DNA of 10,363 nucleotides from Phycisphaerales bacterium UBA7708 (GTDB lineage: Bacteria > Planctomycetota > Phycisphaerae > Sedimentisphaerales > Anaerohalosphaeraceae): assembly GCA_002482415.1 (NCBI GenBank), contig DLFY01000031.1:257-10619 (forward strand), in the 5' to 3' direction. The notes beneath the pieces were generated by a model. That model was not told where the DNA came from, ran no database searches, and worked only from the letters and a program-made list of their open reading frames with translations. Made by a program: the position numbers and the translations under genes. Numbering within the stretch: the stretch's first letter is position 1; each line of letters begins with the position of its first letter. Below, piece after piece: positions 1-7,474 of the stretch.

Positions 1-1448
<1,448 letters not shown>

Positions 1449-1575
1449 AGATATTTCCTTATGATTGCCCGGTTGCCCGGCGGTAACATTCAGGCATTTA
1501 TCTGCCGTCTTTTACCGCAATTATTCCATTTCCACTTTAATTTCTATTCTTTTCTCATCCACTTTTTAATCACGC

Positions 1576-1592
1576 TGTAGGCTATTGTAGGC
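1576..1592 (-). repeat. 10-bp-phased direct repeat over the clpC -10 and start site
   Basis: The seven-mer GCCTACA (minus strand) occurs twice, at 1586-1592 and 1576-1582, with a period of 10 bases, about one helical turn. The first copy overlaps the -10 hexamer and the second covers the predicted transcription start. This geometry would suit a regulator binding one face of the helix and blocking RNA polymerase. The repeat is seen directly; the operator role is inference. Confidence 0.4.
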
Positions 1593-1612
1593 CATTTGGG
1601 CAGAGCTGTCAA
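1584..1612 (-). promoter_or_regulatory. sigma-70 promoter of clpC
   Basis: On the minus strand a perfect -35 hexamer TTGACA (1607-1612) and a -10 hexamer TACAAT (1584-1589) are separated by exactly 17 bases. The predicted start near 1577 gives a leader of about 130 bases before the clpC ATG at 1448. I see no CIRCE element (TTAGCACTC-N9-GAGTGCTAA) and no CtsR-type heptad repeat here, so a Firmicutes-like control scheme is not supported. Confidence 0.8.
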
Positions 1613-1792
1613 ATTCTGCTTTGTCCCCCATTTGGACGGCCTCAATACTATACCCCATAATATCAATCTTGTTCGTTCCCATAAAATCAGTCTTTTTCCT
1701 GCATTCTGCGATTTTCAGTGCCGTTAAAGCATTCTTTTCGAAGACAACACACTGTACCTGACATCCTGTTCAGACTTTACCTGTATTGAAAA

Positions 1793-1849
1793 TCCACTCT
1801 TTATATCGACAAAAAACAAGCCCCACTTTGAATTCGAACCGGCAAAATT
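1793..1849 (-). repeat. possible dispersed element, copy upstream of clpC
   Basis: Read on the minus strand, this segment aligns with 5719-5772 upstream of the clpP operon in the same orientation. The alignment includes an identical core CGATATAAAGA (1798-1808). Outside the core, matching blocks fall in the same order: TTT, then AAT, AAG and TTT before the core, and GGA after it. My hand alignment gives roughly two thirds identity over about 54 bases with one 3-base gap. An 11-base match alone is expected by chance in 10 kb, so the case rests on the longer alignment and the shared position upstream of clp genes. It lies about 180 bases upstream of the clpC promoter. Confidence 0.3.
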
Positions 1850-1865
1850 TGAAAATGATTCTGTA

Positions 1866-1887
1866 TATATATTATGGACAATATATA
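1866..1887. repeat. perfect AT-rich inverted repeat
   Basis: TATATATT (1866-1873) and AATATATA (1880-1887) form a perfect 8-base inverted repeat around the 6-base spacer ATGGAC. It sits about 170 bases upstream of the rightward gene. It could be an operator or simply a low-complexity AT tract. It has no GC stem and no T tract suited to a terminator. Confidence 0.35.
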
Positions 1888-1987
1888 GCCTGTATGCCCA
1901 CAGACAGCGTGTTATAAGACGTCGGCTTTCCGTAATTATTTTGAGAAAATCCATATTTTCCCATGCAGCTTTTTGGATGCTAGGGAC

Positions 1988-1993
1988 TATAAT
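1988..1993 (+). promoter_or_regulatory. possible -10 element of the sugar-isomerase-like gene
   Basis: A perfect TATAAT lies 64 bases upstream of the ATG at 2058. No good -35 hexamer is found 16-18 bases upstream and there is no TGn extension, so the promoter may need an activator or may be used by an alternative factor. It is the best promoter candidate on this strand near the gene. Confidence 0.35.
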
Positions 1994-2011
1994 TTCTGCA
2001 AGGCGTCCATG

Positions 2012-2021
2012 ATGACGTCAT
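2012..2021. promoter_or_regulatory. 10-base palindrome ATGACGTCAT, possible operator
   Basis: A perfect 10-base palindrome lies between the TATAAT at 1988 and the Shine-Dalgarno at 2047, just downstream of where transcription would start. This is a typical position for a repressor site of a sugar-related gene. No regulator gene lies next to it, and the palindrome is short enough to occur by chance. Confidence 0.25.
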
Positions 2022-2057
2022 AAAACAGCTCACTCAACACGATTGCGAGGGACAAGT

Positions 2058-3617
2058 ATGACACACCAACACACCCACTGTGCAGGGCACAGTTGCTCCT
2101 GCTGCACGTCGAAAACCTGTCATCTGTTGAACCGGAGAGATTTTATGGGCATTGCGGGAATGGGGCTGGCCGCTGCCGCGATTGGAAGTTCGGCCATGAG
2201 TTCCATGGCGGCGGCGATGGGCAATACGGAGTATCTTCCGCCGGCTCCCCGCAAGCTGGTTGTCCAGCCTGTATTGACCGCGGCTCTTTCGCAGCGGCGG
2301 GAGAAAACATCCTGGCGAAACTGGGGCGGTTTTCACACCCAGCAGGATATTTCCGATGAACAGCAGCGGATTCAAAAAGAACTGGATAGTCTCGGCGGCA
2401 AGGCGGAATTCGGGCTGGAGATTCGACCGCTCGTTACCCTGAATGATAAAAACAAGGCCGCCGAAGTCGCCAAACAGGATCACGATGTAACCCTGATTTA
2501 TGCAGCCACCTCCTGGGTCGATGTCCTTGAGACGCTGACCAACCCGGCTAAATGGACGATGATGTTCCTGCGGCATAAGTCCGGGCCGGTCTATTTGTGG
2601 TATGAAGTTGCCCACAACCGCTACCTCCGCAAAACCGTGGACCAGTTCGGTCAGCCGGGCGTGGATTATCAGGATGTGGTGGTGGACAGCACGGATGAAC
2701 TGCTCTGGCGGATGCGGGCGCTGTATGGATTGAAAAATACCCTCGGCAAAAAGATCGTCTGCATTGGCGGAGCGGCCGGCTGGGGCGAAGGCGGACAAAA
2801 AGCGCCGGATATCGCAAAGACTACCTGGAAGATGGATTTGCAGTCCGTGGATTATCCCGCCCTGCAGGTGGTGATTGACAAAGCCCGTCAGAATTCCGAA
2901 CTGGTCAGGCGGTGCAATGATGAGGCCGCTAAACTGCTCAAACAAAACGGTGTATCCATCGACACGAATCCGGAATTTCTGGGCAAGTCGTTTTTGCTGA
3001 CCCAGGTCTTCACGGAATTGATGCAGCAGGCGGGAACCGATGCCATCACCGTCAATAACTGCATGGGGACAATTATGGGAGCCTCGGAAACCACGGCGTG
3101 TATGCCGCTGAGCCTGCTCAACGACACCGGCTTTTCAGCCTATTGCGAGTCGGATTTTGTCGCTATTCCATCGGGCCTGCTGCTGCATTATATCTCATCG
3201 AAACCGATATTCTTCAACGACCCAACCTATCCGCATGACGGCATGGTCACACTGGCCCATTGTACCGGCCCGCGAAAAATGGACGGACAGAATCTTGAGC
3301 CGGTTAAAATTCTGACGCATTTCGAATCGGATTACGGCGCAGCCCCCAAAGTCGAAATGAAGCTGGGCCAGAAGATTACCGTCATCGACCCCGACTTCGA
3401 CAATAAACAGCACCTTGGCTTTGAAGGGGAAATTATCGATAATCCGTTCCTTGATATCTGCCGGACACAGATCGATGTTCAGATTAAAGGCAGTGTCGAT
3501 ACACTCAATGAACAAACGCGGGGATTCCACTGGAATGCCTGCTACGGCAATTACCTCAAAGAATATGGTTACGCCCTGCGCAAAGTCGGAGTCAACTGGA
3601 TGAACTTAACCGTCTAA
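2058..3617 (+). CDS. Tat-exported sugar-isomerase-like protein (L-fucose/L-arabinose isomerase fold)
   Basis: A 519-residue protein related to the FucI/AraA sugar isomerases that interconvert aldoses and ketoses with a divalent metal. The substrate cannot be read from sequence. A twin-arginine motif NRRDFMG (25-31) precedes a hydrophobic Ala/Gly-rich helix (about 32-53), so export as a folded, possibly metal-loaded enzyme is likely. Unusually, the 22 residues before the motif contain ten Cys/His (H3, H5, H7, C8, H11, C13, C15, C16, C21, H22). The central region has a Gly-rich CIGGAAGWGEGG loop (235-246). The C-terminal domain carries the conserved-looking blocks CESDFVAIPSG (363-373), FFNDPTYPHDG (385-395), AHCTGPRKMDG (400-410) and HFESDYGAAPK (421-431), where metal or substrate ligands are expected. 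The ATG at 2058 is preferred because GAGG (2047-2050) lies seven bases before it. A TTG at 2043 would precede that site. The gene is monocistronic and ends at a strong terminator. Confidence 0.8.
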   Translation: MTHQHTHCAGHSCSCCTSKTCHLLNRRDFMGIAGMGLAAAAIGSSAMSSMAAAMGNTEYLPPAPRKLVVQPVLTAALSQRREKTSWRNWGGFHTQQDISDEQQRIQKELDSLGGKAEFGLEIRPLVTLNDKNKAAEVAKQDHDVTLIYAATSWVDVLETLTNPAKWTMMFLRHKSGPVYLWYEVAHNRYLRKTVDQFGQPGVDYQDVVVDSTDELLWRMRALYGLKNTLGKKIVCIGGAAGWGEGGQKAPDIAKTTWKMDLQSVDYPALQVVIDKARQNSELVRRCNDEAAKLLKQNGVSIDTNPEFLGKSFLLTQVFTELMQQAGTDAITVNNCMGTIMGASETTACMPLSLLNDTGFSAYCESDFVAIPSGLLLHYISSKPIFFNDPTYPHDGMVTLAHCTGPRKMDGQNLEPVKILTHFESDYGAAPKVEMKLGQKITVIDPDFDNKQHLGFEGEIIDNPFLDICRTQIDVQIKGSVDTLNEQTRGFHWNACYGNYLKEYGYALRKVGVNWMNLTV

Positions 3618-3625
3618 AGGGAAAC

Positions 3626-3664
3626 AAAAAACCAGGCTGCCGAAAGCCATCGGCAGCCTGGTTT
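3626..3664. terminator. bidirectional Rho-independent terminator
   Basis: A perfect 15-base stem (3629-3643 with 3650-3664; core CCAGGCTGCCGA) encloses the 6-base loop AAGCCA. The minus strand continues into six T residues (3631-3626), giving a textbook terminator for the clpP-lipoprotein operon. The plus strand ends in a short TTT, so it probably also stops the sugar-isomerase-like transcript. It lies between the two convergent stop codons. Confidence 0.9.
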
Positions 3665-3689
3665 GGATTGTATAGCTAAACTTAAATCG

Positions 3690-4292
3690 TCATTGCACAA
3701 TCGACTGCTGGGCAGACAGGACTTTGCCGGTGATATAATCGGTAAACCGAACTTTGACCGTCAGACCTTTCTCGTCGCCTTTGACGATTCCATCCACTGG
3801 AAAACTGAGACGATAGAAACTGCTCATCATCGTCCCGGCCCAGAGTGTTTTTAACTGCTCCGGCTCAACAATCCATTGTTTGAGCAAGGCTCCCTGCGGA
3901 TTGGCAGCATCCAGATTCCATAATTCCACTTCCACACGTCCGGGTGCCTTCACTTTATCCTGTGTTGAGTCAATCGGTTCAAGATAGATCGCCAGGGTCT
4001 CCCTGGAACCATTGTTGTCTTTGTCGTACAGGCCGGAGCGATTGCCGATCTCGATTTTGGTCAGGATATCGAGAATTGCAGCACGCTGTTGCGAATCAAT
4101 CGCTTGCAGCGTCTGAAGCTGCCGGCGGAGCTGTTGATTTTCCTTTTCGAGTGATTCGGCTCGGGCAGTCAGCATATCTTTTTCGCCGTTGAGGCTTTTA
4201 ACCTGTCCCCAGAGGGAGTCATTCGGGTCCGAGCTGGAACATCCGCCCAGAACCATCCCCACTGCCAACAAGGCCAAATACACTCTCGTCAT
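3690..4292 (-). CDS. coiled-coil lipoprotein, function unknown
   Basis: A 200-residue predicted lipoprotein. A short hydrophobic signal (residues 4-17) ends in the lipobox LGGC with the lipidated cysteine at 18, and Ser at the +2 position suggests it is not retained in the inner membrane. Residues 27-75 form a likely coiled coil (heptad-like Leu/Glu/Gln pattern, KENQQLRRQLQTLQ). The rest (about 95-200) is predicted beta-rich, with VEVELWNL, a W-rich middle and VRFTDYITGK near the C-terminus. I recognise no enzyme motif. I chose the ATG at 4292 because it starts the signal peptide and follows an AGGCGGA Shine-Dalgarno; a longer in-frame extension would overlap clpP in another frame. It starts 28 bases after the clpP stop and ends before the shared terminator, so it is probably the last gene of the clpP operon. 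Why a surface or periplasmic lipoprotein is cotranscribed with a cytoplasmic protease is unclear. Confidence 0.8.
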   Translation of the reverse strand: MTRVYLALLAVGMVLGGCSSSDPNDSLWGQVKSLNGEKDMLTARAESLEKENQQLRRQLQTLQAIDSQQRAAILDILTKIEIGNRSGLYDKDNNGSRETLAIYLEPIDSTQDKVKAPGRVEVELWNLDAANPQGALLKQWIVEPEQLKTLWAGTMMSSFYRLSFPVDGIVKGDEKGLTVKVRFTDYITGKVLSAQQSIVQ

Positions 4293-4320
4293 ACGTCCGC
4301 CTGCTTTATGAATCGATGAT

Positions 4321-4950
4321 TTATTCTTCGATCTTACTGTGTTTGATTTCCGGTTCTTTACGCAGAATCGCATCGGCCAGGCCGTATTGAACGGATTCCT
4401 CGGCTTCCAGCCAGAGGTTGCGGTCGCAGTCTTTCTGAATCTGAGCAACGTCCTTGCCGGTATGCTCGGCCAGAATCTGATACAGCCGGCTGCGCAGCCG
4501 CAGGATTTCCCTGGCTTCGATTTCCAGGTCCGTCGCCGGAGCCACCATCTCGCCGTGCAGCAGAGGCTGATGCAGGAGAACGCGGCTGTTGGGCAGGATG
4601 AACCGCTTGCCCTTTTCGCCGCCGGCAAACAGCACCGCCCCCATGCTGGCGGCCTGCCCTACGCAGTACGTCGCCACCGGGCAGCGAAGGAAACGCATCG
4701 TATCGTAAATCGCAAGGCCGGCAGTAATTGAACCGCCGGGGGAATTGATATAGAAATGAATATCCGAATTGCTGTCTTCATTGCTCAAAAACAGCATCTG
4801 TGCGACAATCAGGTTGGCCGTGTCATCATCGACCTGGCTGCCGAGGAAGACGATACGGTCTTTGAGCAGCCGTGAATAGATATCATACGCCCGCTCGCCG
4901 CGGCCGGTCTTTTCGATTACAATCGGTACCAGGTTATTGGAAAAGGTCAT
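4321..4950 (-). CDS. clpP: ATP-dependent Clp protease proteolytic subunit (canonical paralogue)
   Basis: A 209-residue serine peptidase of family S14, a subunit of the double-heptamer chamber that degrades unfolded chains delivered by ClpC or ClpX. The N-terminus ([23 protein letters not shown], residues 7-29) is the classical ClpP start, with the axial loop and the processing region. The catalytic triad is intact: Ser102 in GQAASMGAV, His127 in LLHQP and Asp176 in KDCDRN. The oxyanion-region loop INSPGGS (68-74) is present. The canonical RDxFMSAEEA segment after the Asp reads [10 protein letters not shown] here, a mild divergence. Length is normal for the family. A GAGG Shine-Dalgarno lies five bases before the ATG. 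It starts 34 bases after the upstream clpP paralogue, so the two are almost certainly cotranscribed. Confidence 0.96.
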   Translation of the reverse strand: MTFSNNLVPIVIEKTGRGERAYDIYSRLLKDRIVFLGSQVDDDTANLIVAQMLFLSNEDSNSDIHFYINSPGGSITAGLAIYDTMRFLRCPVATYCVGQAASMGAVLFAGGEKGKRFILPNSRVLLHQPLLHGEMVAPATDLEIEAREILRLRSRLYQILAEHTGKDVAQIQKDCDRNLWLEAEESVQYGLADAILRKEPEIKHSKIEE

Positions 4951-4984
4951 AGTCGCCTCGTTATTTCAAGCCGGTGTTCGGCGG

Positions 4985-5632
4985 TTATTTCTTGTCTTCT
5001 TTCTTTTCGTCCTGCTCGCGGAGCACGTCGTCAATCAGACCCCAGGTCTTGGCTTCTTCGGCAGACATGTATTTATCGCGTTCGGTCTCTTCGGCCAGTT
5101 TTTCCTGGGTCAGGCCGGTGTGTTTGGCAAGCACTTCATTAATCATCTTCTTGGATTTGATGATTTCCTCGGCCTGAATGCGGATATCTTCGGCCTGGCC
5201 GGTCACACCACCCCACGGCTGGTGCAGCATAATCTTGGCATGAGGCAGGGCATGACGCCGTCCTTTGGTGCCGGCGGCCAGAATCACCGCCCCGCCGGAC
5301 TGGGCTCGACCGATGCAGTAGGTCGCAACCGGCGAACCAATAAACCGTATCGTGTCATAAATCGCCATCGTATCATCCACAGCACCGCCGGGAGAATTGA
5401 TATACAAGCTGATTTCCACGCCGCGTTTGAGATTATCCAGATACAGAAGCTTCATAATCACTTCTGCTGCAAGACGATAGGATATCTCACCTATCAGAAA
5501 CACAATCCGGTTTTCCAGCAGCAGGTCATCCAGTGTCATTTCACGGGTTCGCTGATACTGAACCTGAAGGCGGGCATCGGGCATCAGCAGTTTGCTGTCG
5601 TGCTCGAACTTGTTTGAGGGCTGATAAATCAT
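4985..5632 (-). CDS. clpP: ATP-dependent Clp protease proteolytic subunit (divergent paralogue)
   Basis: A 215-residue second ClpP, the first gene of the operon. The Ser112-His137-Asp186 triad is present (GRAQSGGAV, LHQPWG, ERDKYMSAEEA), so this is not a catalytically dead ClpR type. The active-serine motif AQSGGA differs from the usual ASMGA, and the N-terminus lacks the LVPMV...[13 protein letters not shown] signature, carrying YQRTREMTLDDLLLENRIVFL instead. The C-terminus ends in a charged tail (REQDEKKEDKK). These differences affect the segments that form the axial pore, the handle contacts and the S1 site. By analogy with known ClpP1P2 systems, this subunit may form a mixed tetradecamer with its neighbour. 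The ATG at 5632 follows AAGGAG (5638-5643) by five bases. Upstream is a leader of roughly 170 bases after the tRNA-Gln terminator. Confidence 0.95.
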   Translation of the reverse strand: MIYQPSNKFEHDSKLLMPDARLQVQYQRTREMTLDDLLLENRIVFLIGEISYRLAAEVIMKLLYLDNLKRGVEISLYINSPGGAVDDTMAIYDTIRFIGSPVATYCIGRAQSGGAVILAAGTKGRRHALPHAKIMLHQPWGGVTGQAEDIRIQAEEIIKSKKMINEVLAKHTGLTQEKLAEETERDKYMSAEEAKTWGLIDDVLREQDEKKEDKK

Positions 5633-5718
5633 CCAGACTCCTTTTTGGCTTTTCTATTTGCTTTTTTACGTTTTTCTCGGACGAGGGCCTGTAGAGACCA
5701 CGCATTCCGGACGAATAT

Positions 5719-5772
5719 TCCTGTCTTTATATCGGAAAAAGACGGCCTCGACTTTCCATTTTCTTCAAAATC
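5719..5772 (-). repeat. possible dispersed element, copy in the clpP leader
   Basis: This is the partner of the segment at 1793-1849, in the same orientation relative to its downstream clp gene. The shared core CGATATAAAGA lies at 5724-5734. Here GTCTTT and AAAGAC flank the core and could form a 6-bp hairpin in the leader RNA; the left copy lacks that pairing. It lies about 90 bases before the clpP ATG and downstream of the likely clpP promoter, so it would be transcribed. Similarity is modest and could be coincidental. Confidence 0.3.
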
Positions 5773-5805
5773 AGTCGGGTTTTCCCGGCCATGCAAAGAC
5801 AGGAT

Positions 5806-5814
5806 AGTATAACA
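5806..5814 (-). promoter_or_regulatory. possible extended -10 promoter of the clpP operon
   Basis: On the minus strand TGT-TATACT forms an extended -10 element (TATACT at 5806-5811, TGT at 5812-5814). It lies just after the tRNA-Gln terminator and ahead of clpP. No good -35 hexamer is present, as is usual for extended -10 promoters. The predicted start near 5799 gives a leader of about 167 bases. It is needed in this gap because the terminator upstream should block read-through from the tRNA. Confidence 0.45.
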
Positions 5815-5826
5815 CAAGATGCGCAC

Positions 5827-5856
5827 AAAAAAAGCCTCCCGTCTGGATCGGGAGGC
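5827..5856 (-). terminator. Rho-independent terminator after tRNA-Gln
   Basis: On the minus strand the stem GCCTCCCG/CGGGAGGC (8 bp) closes a 7-base loop and is followed at once by seven T residues (5833-5827). It lies seven bases beyond the 3' end of the tRNA and separates the tRNA transcript from the clpP operon. Confidence 0.92.
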
Positions 5857-5862
5857 AAAATT

Positions 5863-5933
5863 CTGGGGAATAGGGACTCGAACCCCAACTAGATGGTCCA
5901 GAGCCATCCGTGCTACCATTACACCATTCCCCA
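5863..5933 (-). tRNA. tRNA-Gln, anticodon CTG
   Basis: This 71-base cloverleaf inserts glutamine (or is charged through Glu-tRNA amidation in many bacteria) at CAG codons. The acceptor stem TGGGGAA pairs with TTCCCCA. The D arm contains TGTAATGGTAGCA. The anticodon loop CTCTGGA carries CTG on an ATGG/CCAT stem. The T arm has the loop TTCGAAC on TGGGG/CCCTA, which includes one G-U pair. G73 is the discriminator. The 3' CCA is not encoded and must be added by the nucleotidyltransferase. The gene has its own promoter and terminator. Confidence 0.96.
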
Positions 5934-6003
5934 ATGATCTCAATCATCTTAAGTTGCCGCAAGAAAACGGCGTTCTGACCTCAAGGAGGTGCTAATCCGG
6001 AAT

Positions 6004-6032
6004 AATATAGCGGCAATCCGCGGGAGCGTCAA
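6004..6032 (-). promoter_or_regulatory. sigma-70 promoter of tRNA-Gln
   Basis: On the minus strand -35 TTGACG (6027-6032) and -10 TATATT (6004-6009) are separated by 17 bases. The expected start near 5997 leaves a 5' leader of about 64 bases before the tRNA, to be removed by RNase P. The promoter begins 40 bases after the radical SAM stop codon. No terminator separates them, so read-through from that gene is possible. Confidence 0.8.
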
Positions 6033-6071
6033 GTATGAAAAATGACCAAAACAGGAGAATATTCCCTAAAT

Positions 6072-7373
6072 TTACGGGGTGACATCGGTAAATTGGGCAT
6101 AAAATGCCGAATGGTCGTAGAGTCTCTGCAAATCGATATCCTGAAGTTTCATGGCTCGCTGAATGTGGGGCAGATATTCCTTGACGACGGCGACATGCAA
6201 TCGCATGAGTTGGCAATATTCGGATAAACGCTGTCTGGATGCAGTCAATCCCTCAACCGGGCAGCGTCCGCCGCAATAGGGATGAACCCCGCAGGAACCG
6301 CAACCCAGTTCATTTTTGTAGGCGATCAATTTTGATAATTCTTTGGGCTGTATTTCCGGGCTACCGTCCGGATTCACCAGGCCAAGCACCCATTTGGGTC
6401 CTAAATCCGCACAGGCCATGATTTTGCCGCCGGCGATATCATAATTTTTTTCCAATTCCACCCCGCAGGCCGTGGAGCCGCGGAGCTTGCCGGATAGCAG
6501 ATATAAAACCAATTCGGATATATGCACAATCGACAGGATTCGCCCAAGCCCCAGAAATTCCAGATAGATATGCATCACCTGACGAAGCTGGGATTCATAC
6601 TCCTGCAGATAGCGGCCAAAGTCCTCGAACGGCTTATCGGTTTCTATCCAGTGAAAGAACCAGTGGTCGGCCAGGCCGTGTTCATATAGATACAAAAATT
6701 CCTCAAAGCAATCGGTCAATGACTGCCCTTCGCGCAGCGTGGACCACATCAGCACCGACGCAGTCGGATATTGCGACAGATTCCGCAATCCGCGATGAAT
6801 CCGGGTTAAATCCGTGCCGGGACGATTGGCGTTATGCTGTTCAGTCTGGCCATCAATCGAAACGGAAACCAGCCAGAGCTTACGGAATAATTGCGGAAAC
6901 TGGCGAATGGATTCTTCCAGAAGCTGACCATTGGTATAAAGCATATAGCGCAAAGGCAGCGGCGGGTTTACCGAAAGCAAATCTATCGTTTGCTGGATTT
7001 TTTCACATTCCAGAAGCGGTTCGCCGCCGTACAGGCATATCACGGCATAGTCTTCTTTCCTGTCGGCCAGAAGCTGGCGAATCGCCATGCTGTCCCGCTG
7101 CGGCTGCACATCAAACTCTTTGGACTGCGGTTCGGAGGGGTTCTCTTTAAATGTGATGGATGAACTGATACAGCCGATGCAGTGAGCATTACACCGCCCC
7201 GTCACCGACAGGTGCAGCATATAGGGATTGTCTTCGAAAAAGGGTTCTGCCTGCGAGAGATTATGACGCGTATTGACTGAGCCTGGAACTCCCAAGTCAC
7301 CATACTGGGGATGAACGTAACCTGAGCCTGTCCCGTCTGGATTGCCGGAATTTGCCTGTTGTGATTGTTCCAT
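6072..7373 (-). CDS. radical SAM protein with C-terminal SPASM domain
   Basis: A 433-residue radical S-adenosylmethionine enzyme. The cluster motif CxxxCxxC is complete (C61, C65, C68 in CNAHCIGC), followed by a GGEP SAM-binding motif (116-119) and SIDG (172-175). The C-terminus has a Cys pattern typical of SPASM domains holding two auxiliary 4Fe-4S clusters: C303, C321, C358, C361, C367, C371 and C387 (CGSCxxxxxCGGRCP). Family knowledge links SPASM enzymes to peptide or protein modification (anSME-like or RiPP maturases) and sometimes to other substrates; the target here is unknown. The first ~45 residues are Gly/Asn/Gln-rich and appear disordered. I prefer the ATG at 7373 because AGG lies seven bases upstream; an in-frame ATG at 7388 would add five residues but overlaps that site. 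No small precursor gene is seen next to it. Confidence 0.9.
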   Translation of the reverse strand: MEQSQQANSGNPDGTGSGYVHPQYGDLGVPGSVNTRHNLSQAEPFFEDNPYMLHLSVTGRCNAHCIGCISSSITFKENPSEPQSKEFDVQPQRDSMAIRQLLADRKEDYAVICLYGGEPLLECEKIQQTIDLLSVNPPLPLRYMLYTNGQLLEESIRQFPQLFRKLWLVSVSIDGQTEQHNANRPGTDLTRIHRGLRNLSQYPTASVLMWSTLREGQSLTDCFEEFLYLYEHGLADHWFFHWIETDKPFEDFGRYLQEYESQLRQVMHIYLEFLGLGRILSIVHISELVLYLLSGKLRGSTACGVELEKNYDIAGGKIMACADLGPKWVLGLVNPDGSPEIQPKELSKLIAYKNELGCGSCGVHPYCGGRCPVEGLTASRQRLSEYCQLMRLHVAVVKEYLPHIQRAMKLQDIDLQRLYDHSAFYAQFTDVTP

Positions 7374-7417
7374 AGTCGAACCTGCCATTCAACAAGTCAT
7401 ATTCTCACTATGCGGGT

Positions 7418-7426
7418 ATTATACCA
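7418..7426 (-). promoter_or_regulatory. extended -10 promoter of the radical SAM gene
   Basis: On the minus strand TGG-TATAAT is a perfect extended -10 (TATAAT 7418-7423, TGG 7424-7426). A poor -35, TTTAAG, lies 17 bases upstream of the hexamer. The predicted start near 7411 leaves a leader of about 38 bases before the ATG at 7373. It lies in the 101-base gap after the metallophosphoesterase gene, so the radical SAM gene probably has its own transcript. Confidence 0.65.
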
Positions 7427-7474
7427 GACAAACAGGCTCGCTTAAAGGAAAAAATCTGCCAATTAACGACTCTG

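Larger units (their letters stand above)
1613..1987. other. AT-rich intergenic stretch between divergent clpC and the sugar-isomerase-like gene
   Basis: This gene-free stretch lies upstream of both flanking genes. It contains the AT-rich inverted repeat and the left copy of a weakly conserved element, described separately. A 76-codon minus-strand open frame crosses it, but it lacks a convincing Shine-Dalgarno and shows no recognisable domain, so I do not call it a gene. I see no tRNA, transposase remnant or riboswitch-like structure in the rest. Confidence 0.5.

Noticed and set aside
1724..1954. A 76-codon minus-strand open frame in the clpC upstream region
   Set aside because: It has no convincing ribosome site, no recognisable domain and AT-driven codon use. 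It overlaps the proposed repeat element and ends upstream of the clpC promoter.
2034..2945. A 303-codon minus-strand frame opposite the sugar-isomerase-like gene
   Set aside because: It is an antisense shadow of a gene with clear domain motifs, with no ribosome site or protein family resemblance.
4293..4628. A long in-frame N-terminal extension of the lipoprotein frame inside clpP
   Set aside because: The extension is an alternative frame of the well-supported clpP gene. The signal peptide and lipobox fix the real start at 4292.
5629..5943. A 104-codon minus-strand frame covering the tRNA and clpP leader
   Set aside because: It runs through the tRNA, its terminator and the leader, and ends at the clpP start. 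It is not a plausible protein gene.
5771..5962. A 63-codon minus-strand frame reading WCNGSTDGSGPSSWGSSPYSP
   Set aside because: This is translation of the tRNA-Gln gene, a familiar false ORF.
5971..6000. A GAGGTGCTAA string resembling half of a CIRCE element
   Set aside because: The second half (TTAGCACTC) with a 9-base spacer is absent, and the site lies in the tRNA leader rather than at a chaperone promoter.
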